Part shown: positions 60,437 through 64,000 of the stretch, in pieces
How the letters are laid out: each line of letters opens with the position of its first letter
Numbering within the stretch: the stretch's first letter is position 1
NCBI RefSeq assembly: GCF_014495845.1
Contig: NZ_CP061080.1
Location: 3,213,001-3,277,000, forward strand
DNA: 64,000 nt
Direction of reading: 5' to 3'
From: Aquibium microcysteis
GTDB taxonomy: Bacteria; Pseudomonadota; Alphaproteobacteria; Rhizobiales; Rhizobiaceae
Notes under the pieces: model-generated
What the model was told of the DNA's origin: nothing
The model's input: only the letters and a program-made list of their open reading frames with translations
The model's database searches: none
Made by a program: the position numbers and the translations under genes

Positions 60437-60768
60437 GGGGGCGATGGGACCTATCGATACGACACGACTGCGATTCGAAACATGCCCCTCAAACCTTGCA
60501 CGGTCCGCAGTATCCGTCCAGTTTAGTGAATTGTTAACCAGTTAAAGCATAGGTTTCGCAATGTACGATATCGATCACAAGAAGCGGAAAATCTGACGTG
60601 GCATCGCCCGTCCGTGCTTCGGCGCGGCTGAGGATCGGGAGGATGTACAAATGTCTGCCAGGCGTTCCGCCGATCGCCGACGCCGTCGATTTTATGGGAT
60701 CCGTTGATCTGGACACGGCACCACGCCGTACAACATCGTGGTCGATACGACGAGGGCGAAGGACGACG
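60437..60768. other. 332-nt intergenic region with an AT-rich core
   Basis: Between the Crp/Fnr gene and the small protein gene. The section at about 60525-60590 (GTGAATTGTTAACCAG, CATAGGTTTCGCAATG) is AT-rich and contains the dyad TTAAC-CA-GTTAA (60534-60545). It probably carries promoters for both divergent genes. No other gene is supported here; the open frame starting at 60598 is judged to begin at 60769. Confidence 0.45.
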
Positions 60769-61056
60769 ATGGCGAGTGCTCATCCGATGGGATCGTTGCG
60801 GGATCGCCTGCTTGCGACGGAGGCGGACGCTGCTGCGGATCGCTACGGCATTTTCGCCGACATGGCGGATGCCTATGTCGCGCGCACTCTGGAAGCCCTC
60901 AGCAGCATCGACGCCGCCACGCGCGACGCCGACCATGATCCGGTGAGGGTCGAACGGATGGCGGAGATCCGCGCCAGACTCGATGGTCTGGACGATCTGA
61001 TCGTCGCCCTTCGCCAACTGCAGGCGCGGACGACGGTCGACAGCACGATCGACTGA
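60769..61056 (+). CDS. Small protein of unknown function
   Basis: 95 residues from MASAHPMGSLRDRLL; AAGGA lies 6 nt before this ATG, and the longer open frame upstream has no good start. I recognise no family. The protein is acidic, mostly helical (TLEALSSIDAATRDADHDP, RARLDGLDDLIVALRQLQ), with one cysteine-free soluble domain and no membrane segment or signal peptide. It lies between two operons that do not suggest a role. Coding potential is moderate. Confidence 0.5.
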   Translation: MASAHPMGSLRDRLLATEADAAADRYGIFADMADAYVARTLEALSSIDAATRDADHDPVRVERMAEIRARLDGLDDLIVALRQLQARTTVDSTID

Positions 61057-61146
61057 CGTCTCCGGCCACCGGTTCGAACGCCTTCTGCGACCAAAGCCGA
61101 CCAACGATCGGACTTTGGCCCGGCGGAAGACTCTCAGCTTCGGTTG

Positions 61147-62961
61147 TCAGTGGTTGTTGCGCGGGATCCCCTTGTCCTGCGCGATCCGCTGGTAGTTGAC
61201 GGCGGGCTTGAGGACCATGCCACCCGAGAGCTGATCGACGATGCCGCGCTGGATCTCCTGCCACGGCGTCTGGTGGCCGGCGAAGGAGAATCCGCCCCTC
61301 GCGGCGAGTTCCGCCCGCCGCTGCGACAGTTCCTCGTCCGAAACGAGAATGTCGGCCGTGCCCTGCTTCAGATCGATGCGAACGCGGTCGCCGCTGCGCA
61401 GCAGCGCGAGACCGCCCCCGGCGGCCGCCTCCGGCGAGGCATTGAGGATGGACGGCGAGCCCGACGTTCCCGACTGACGGCCGTCCCCGATGCAGGGAAG
61501 CGAATGGATCCCCCGCTTCAGAAGCGCCGCCGGAGGCTGCATGTTCACCACTTCCGCCGAACCCGGATAGCCGATCGGCCCCGTGCCGCGCATGAACAGG
61601 ATGGTGTCCTCGTCGATGCCGAGCGCCGGATCCTCGATGCGGGCGTGATAGTCTTCCGGTCCCTCGAACACCATCGCCCGGCCTTCGAAAGCGTCCGGAT
61701 CCTCCGGATCCGACAGATAGCGTTCGCGGAACTCCGGCGAGATCACCGACGTCTTCATGATCGCGGAGTCGAACAGGTTGCCCTTCAGGTTGATGAAGCC
61801 TGCATCCCGCTTCATCGGCGCGGAAACGGGGAGGATGACGGCCGGATCCAGGTTTTCGGCGTCACGGCAATTGTCTCCGATCGAACGGCCGTTCGCCGTC
61901 ATCGCCGCGGGGTGCGGCAGAAGGCCCGCCTTCATGAGTTCGGCCACCACTGCGGGCACGCCGCCGGCGTGGTGGTAATCCTCGCCGAGAAACACGCCCG
62001 CCGGCTGCAGGTTGACCAGCAGCGGAACGTGGTGGCCGACGCGCTGCCAGTCGTCGTTGTCGAGCGGAACGCCGAGGTGGCGGGCGATGGCGTTGAGGTG
62101 GATCGGCGCGTTGCTCGATCCCCCGATCGCCGAGTTGACCACGATCGCATTCTCGAACGCCTCGCGCGTCATGATGTCGGACGGCTTCAGGTCCTCGTGT
62201 ACCATGTCGACGATGCGCTTGCCCGTGTGCCAGGCGATCTGGCCGCGCTCACGGTAGGGCGCGGGGATCGCCGCCGAGCCCGGCAACTGCATTCCGAGCG
62301 CCTCGGCCAGGCTGTTCATCGTGGTGGCCGTGCCCATGGTGTTGCAATAGCCGACCGAGGGCGCGGACGAGGCCACGCGGTCCATGAACTGGTCGTAATC
62401 GATCTTGCCTTCGGCCAGCAGTTCGCGGGATTTCCAGACCACGGTGCCCGATCCGGTCCGCTCCCCGCGATACCAGCCGTTGAGCATCGGTCCGACCGAC
62501 AGCGCGATCGCCGGAATGTTCACGGTGGCTGCTCCCATCAGCAGCGCGGGCGTCGTCTTGTCGCAGCCGATCGTCAGCACCACGCCGTCGAGCGGGTAGC
62601 CGTAGAGGATTTCCACGAGCGAGAGATAGGCGAGGTTGCGGTCGAGCGCGGCGGTCGGGCGCTTGCCCGTTTCCTGGATCGGATGGACCGGGAACTCCAG
62701 CGGGATGCCGCCCGCCGCCTCGATGCCGGCGCGAACCCGCTTGGCGAGCTCGATATGGTGCCGGTTGCACGGCGAAAGATCGGACCCGGTCTGGGCAATG
62801 CCGATGATGGGTTTCCCCGACTGCAGTTCTTCGCGCGTCAGGCCGAAGTTCAGGTATCGTTCGAGATAGAGGGCCGTCATCCCCGGGTCGGCCGGATTGT
62901 CGAACCACTCCTGCGACCGCAGTCTCTTGCCTGTACTGCCCGAACCGTTGCCACCGCTCAT
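61147..62961 (-). CDS. IlvD/Edd-family dehydratase (sugar-acid type)
   Basis: 604 residues. GGAGGG lies 6 nt before the second of two ATGs (62961), so that start is preferred. The IlvD/Edd family Fe-S cysteines appear in [22 protein letters not shown] and [14 protein letters not shown]; the C-terminal domain holds [15 protein letters not shown]. It resembles arabinonate/xylonate-type dehydratases, which remove water from sugar acids, more than the valine-pathway IlvD or phosphogluconate dehydratase. It stands alone; no sugar-transport genes are next to it. Substrate uncertain. Confidence 0.85.
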   Translation of the reverse strand: MSGGNGSGSTGKRLRSQEWFDNPADPGMTALYLERYLNFGLTREELQSGKPIIGIAQTGSDLSPCNRHHIELAKRVRAGIEAAGGIPLEFPVHPIQETGKRPTAALDRNLAYLSLVEILYGYPLDGVVLTIGCDKTTPALLMGAATVNIPAIALSVGPMLNGWYRGERTGSGTVVWKSRELLAEGKIDYDQFMDRVASSAPSVGYCNTMGTATTMNSLAEALGMQLPGSAAIPAPYRERGQIAWHTGKRIVDMVHEDLKPSDIMTREAFENAIVVNSAIGGSSNAPIHLNAIARHLGVPLDNDDWQRVGHHVPLLVNLQPAGVFLGEDYHHAGGVPAVVAELMKAGLLPHPAAMTANGRSIGDNCRDAENLDPAVILPVSAPMKRDAGFINLKGNLFDSAIMKTSVISPEFRERYLSDPEDPDAFEGRAMVFEGPEDYHARIEDPALGIDEDTILFMRGTGPIGYPGSAEVVNMQPPAALLKRGIHSLPCIGDGRQSGTSGSPSILNASPEAAAGGGLALLRSGDRVRIDLKQGTADILVSDEELSQRRAELAARGGFSFAGHQTPWQEIQRGIVDQLSGGMVLKPAVNYQRIAQDKGIPRNNH

Positions 62962-63104
62962 CGACATCCCTCCGACTTGTGTGCCTAGCGATAGTGCAGG
63001 CCCGCCGCGCGGGCAAGCGCCATGCAGCGGTGTGTGAGGCTGGGTTGATGGACAAGTCGAAGGCGCTGCGCTAGTCCAGTCGACACCGGGAGAAGGAGCA
63101 AAGC

Positions 63105-63557
63105 ATGGCCATGAATCTGGAAGGCCGGGAGACGATCGGCGCTCCCATCGACAAGGTGTGGGCCGCGCTGAACGATCCGGACGTGCTGCGCGAATGCATC
63201 CCGGGCTGCGAAAGCCTGGAGAAGACCTCGGACACCGAAATGGCCGCGACCGTGTCCTTGAAGATCGGTCCGATCAAGGCCCGCTTCGCCGGGGCCGTCA
63301 CCCTCCTGAACCTCAACCCGCCCCACTCCTACACCATCCAGGGCGAAGGCAAGGGCGGGATCGCCGGCTTCGCCAAGGGTGGTGCCGATGTGGTGCTGGA
63401 GGAGGCCGGCCCGCAGGAGACCCAGCTTTCCTACACGGTCAACGCCGACGTCGGCGGCAAGATCGCGCAGCTCGGCAGCCGTCTCATCGCCTCGACTTCG
63501 AAGAAGCTGGCGGGCGAGTTCTTCGCCAAGTTCAACGAAGTCGTTTCCAGCCGCTGA
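63105..63557 (+). CDS. coxG: CoxG/SRPBCC family protein
   Basis: 150 residues; GAGAAGGAGC before the ATG. CoxG (carbon monoxide dehydrogenase subunit G) motifs: [46 protein letters not shown] and [10 protein letters not shown]. Members are small lipid/ligand-binding SRPBCC proteins that help membrane attachment of the Mo hydroxylase in Oligotropha. The form II cox-type operon is 30 kb away and lacks it, so this copy could serve that enzyme or act elsewhere. Convergent with the paaG-like gene, 7 nt apart. Confidence 0.9.
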   Translation: MAMNLEGRETIGAPIDKVWAALNDPDVLRECIPGCESLEKTSDTEMAATVSLKIGPIKARFAGAVTLLNLNPPHSYTIQGEGKGGIAGFAKGGADVVLEEAGPQETQLSYTVNADVGGKIAQLGSRLIASTSKKLAGEFFAKFNEVVSSR

Positions 63558-63564
63558 CCCCGCT

Positions 63565-64000
63565 TCACCGCTTCCGGTAGTTTGCCGGCCGCTTCTCGAG
63601 GAAGGCCTGGACGCCCTCCTTGTAGTCGTCCGACATGCCGGCTTCCCGCTGCAGCCGGCGCTCGAGTTCCAGTTGCTCGTCGAGCGTATTGGTCGATGCG
63701 GCCTGGATCGCCTGCTTGGTCAAGCCGTAGGCATGGGTGGGGCCGGCGGCGAAGGTTTCGGCGAGAGCGCAGGCTTCCGTCATCAGCCTGTCGTCGTCGA
63801 CGGCCTTCCAGATCAGCCCCCACTGCGCCGCCTGCTCCGCCGACAGCGGCTGTGCCGTCAGCGCAAGCGCCTTGGCGCGCGCCTCGCCCAGCATGTGCGT
63901 GAGCCAGTAGGTGCCACCGGCATCGGGAACGAGCGCGATCTTCGAGAAGGCCTGGATGAAGGTCGCCGATCGTGCGGCGAGCACGACGTCGCAGGCGAGC
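63565..64000 (-). CDS. paaG: Enoyl-CoA hydratase/isomerase, PaaG-like (5' end outside window)
   Basis: 145 residues of the C-terminal half are visible; the frame runs off the window edge. The visible part starts LACDVVLAARSATFIQAFSK, followed by VPDAGGTYWLTHMLGEARA, QPLSAEQAAQWGLIWKAVDD and the C-terminal KEGVQAFLEKRPANYR. The order matches PaaG, 2-(1,2-epoxy-1,2-dihydrophenyl)acetyl-CoA isomerase of phenylacetate degradation, better than the housekeeping crotonase. Other paa genes would be expected outside the window. Confidence 0.8.
   Translation of the reverse strand, partial: LACDVVLAARSATFIQAFSKIALVPDAGGTYWLTHMLGEARAKALALTAQPLSAEQAAQWGLIWKAVDDDRLMTEACALAETFAAGPTHAYGLTKQAIQAASTNTLDEQLELERRLQREAGMSDDYKEGVQAFLEKRPANYRKR

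Noticed and set aside
60598..60768. Longer N-terminus for the small unknown protein
   Set aside because: No ribosome site at 60598 and the extra sequence is compositionally non-coding; AAGGA before 60769 is better.

Overview
The window is GC-rich (roughly two-thirds G+C by eye), densely packed chromosomal DNA from an alphaproteobacterium, most likely a Rhizobiales/Phyllobacteriaceae-type (Mesorhizobium-like) soil bacterium. Reasons: rhizobial-style protein sequences throughout, frequent ATGA start/stop couplings, GTG and TTG starts, a single-operon chemotaxis system, a protocatechuate 4,5-cleavage gene set, dpp-type and polar amino-acid-type ABC importers, and a G/C-rich palindromic intergenic element (42127-42280) of a kind I associate with rhizobial genomes. 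I saw no phage, transposase, integrase or CRISPR array.

Layout. 1-2517: end of a processive family-2 glycosyltransferase and a Sel1-repeat lipoprotein (polysaccharide synthesis/export). 2743-10866: catabolic island with an ACMSD-type amidohydrolase, a VanA-like Rieske oxygenase, a LysR regulator, an M29/NicX-like metalloprotein, a creatininase-family hydrolase, a GST, and a polar amino-acid-type ABC importer; it looks like a pathway for an unidentified (possibly N-containing) aromatic compound. 10938-12041: AI-2E-family membrane protein. 12078-17928: p-hydroxybenzoate/protocatechuate 4,5-cleavage cluster (pobA, ligB, ligA, ligI, and divergently a tandem-HTH LysR regulator plus ligC), converting 4-hydroxybenzoate to 4-oxalomesaconate. 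17996-27738 (minus strand): one long chemotaxis operon STAS-cheY-cheA-cheW-mcp-cheW-cheR-cheB-degenerate MCP. 27985-29249: HD-GYP response regulator and tRNA-Thr(CGU).

29705-33637: form II cox-type molybdenum hydroxylase (S-L-M order) ending in a strong terminator. 34000-37805: periplasmic SUOX-fold protein lacking any cysteine (PruR-like, i.e. a possible pterin sensor), translationally coupled to a membrane hybrid histidine kinase and followed by an HD-GYP response regulator; I regard this as the most interesting system in the window. 37848-44348: nitronate monooxygenase, a membrane protein of unknown function, an ATP-dependent DNA ligase with its partner MBL-fold exonuclease separated by a palindromic element, and a PLP-dependent ammonia-lyase. 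44389-49887: dppABCDF-type peptide importer. 50119-64000: DUF924 protein, long-chain acyl-CoA ligase, two GNAT paralogs, HAD phosphatase, pgi, MocR regulator with an MttB-family methyltransferase, Crp/Fnr regulator, a small unknown protein, an IlvD/Edd dehydratase, coxG and the 3' end of a paaG-like gene.

Taken together the region serves a versatile soil heterotroph: aromatic and peptide catabolism, chemotaxis, and c-di-GMP-linked signalling (two HD-GYP proteins). Starts were chosen from visible Shine-Dalgarno sequences and family N-termini. All names rest on sequence recognition by eye; no database search was possible.
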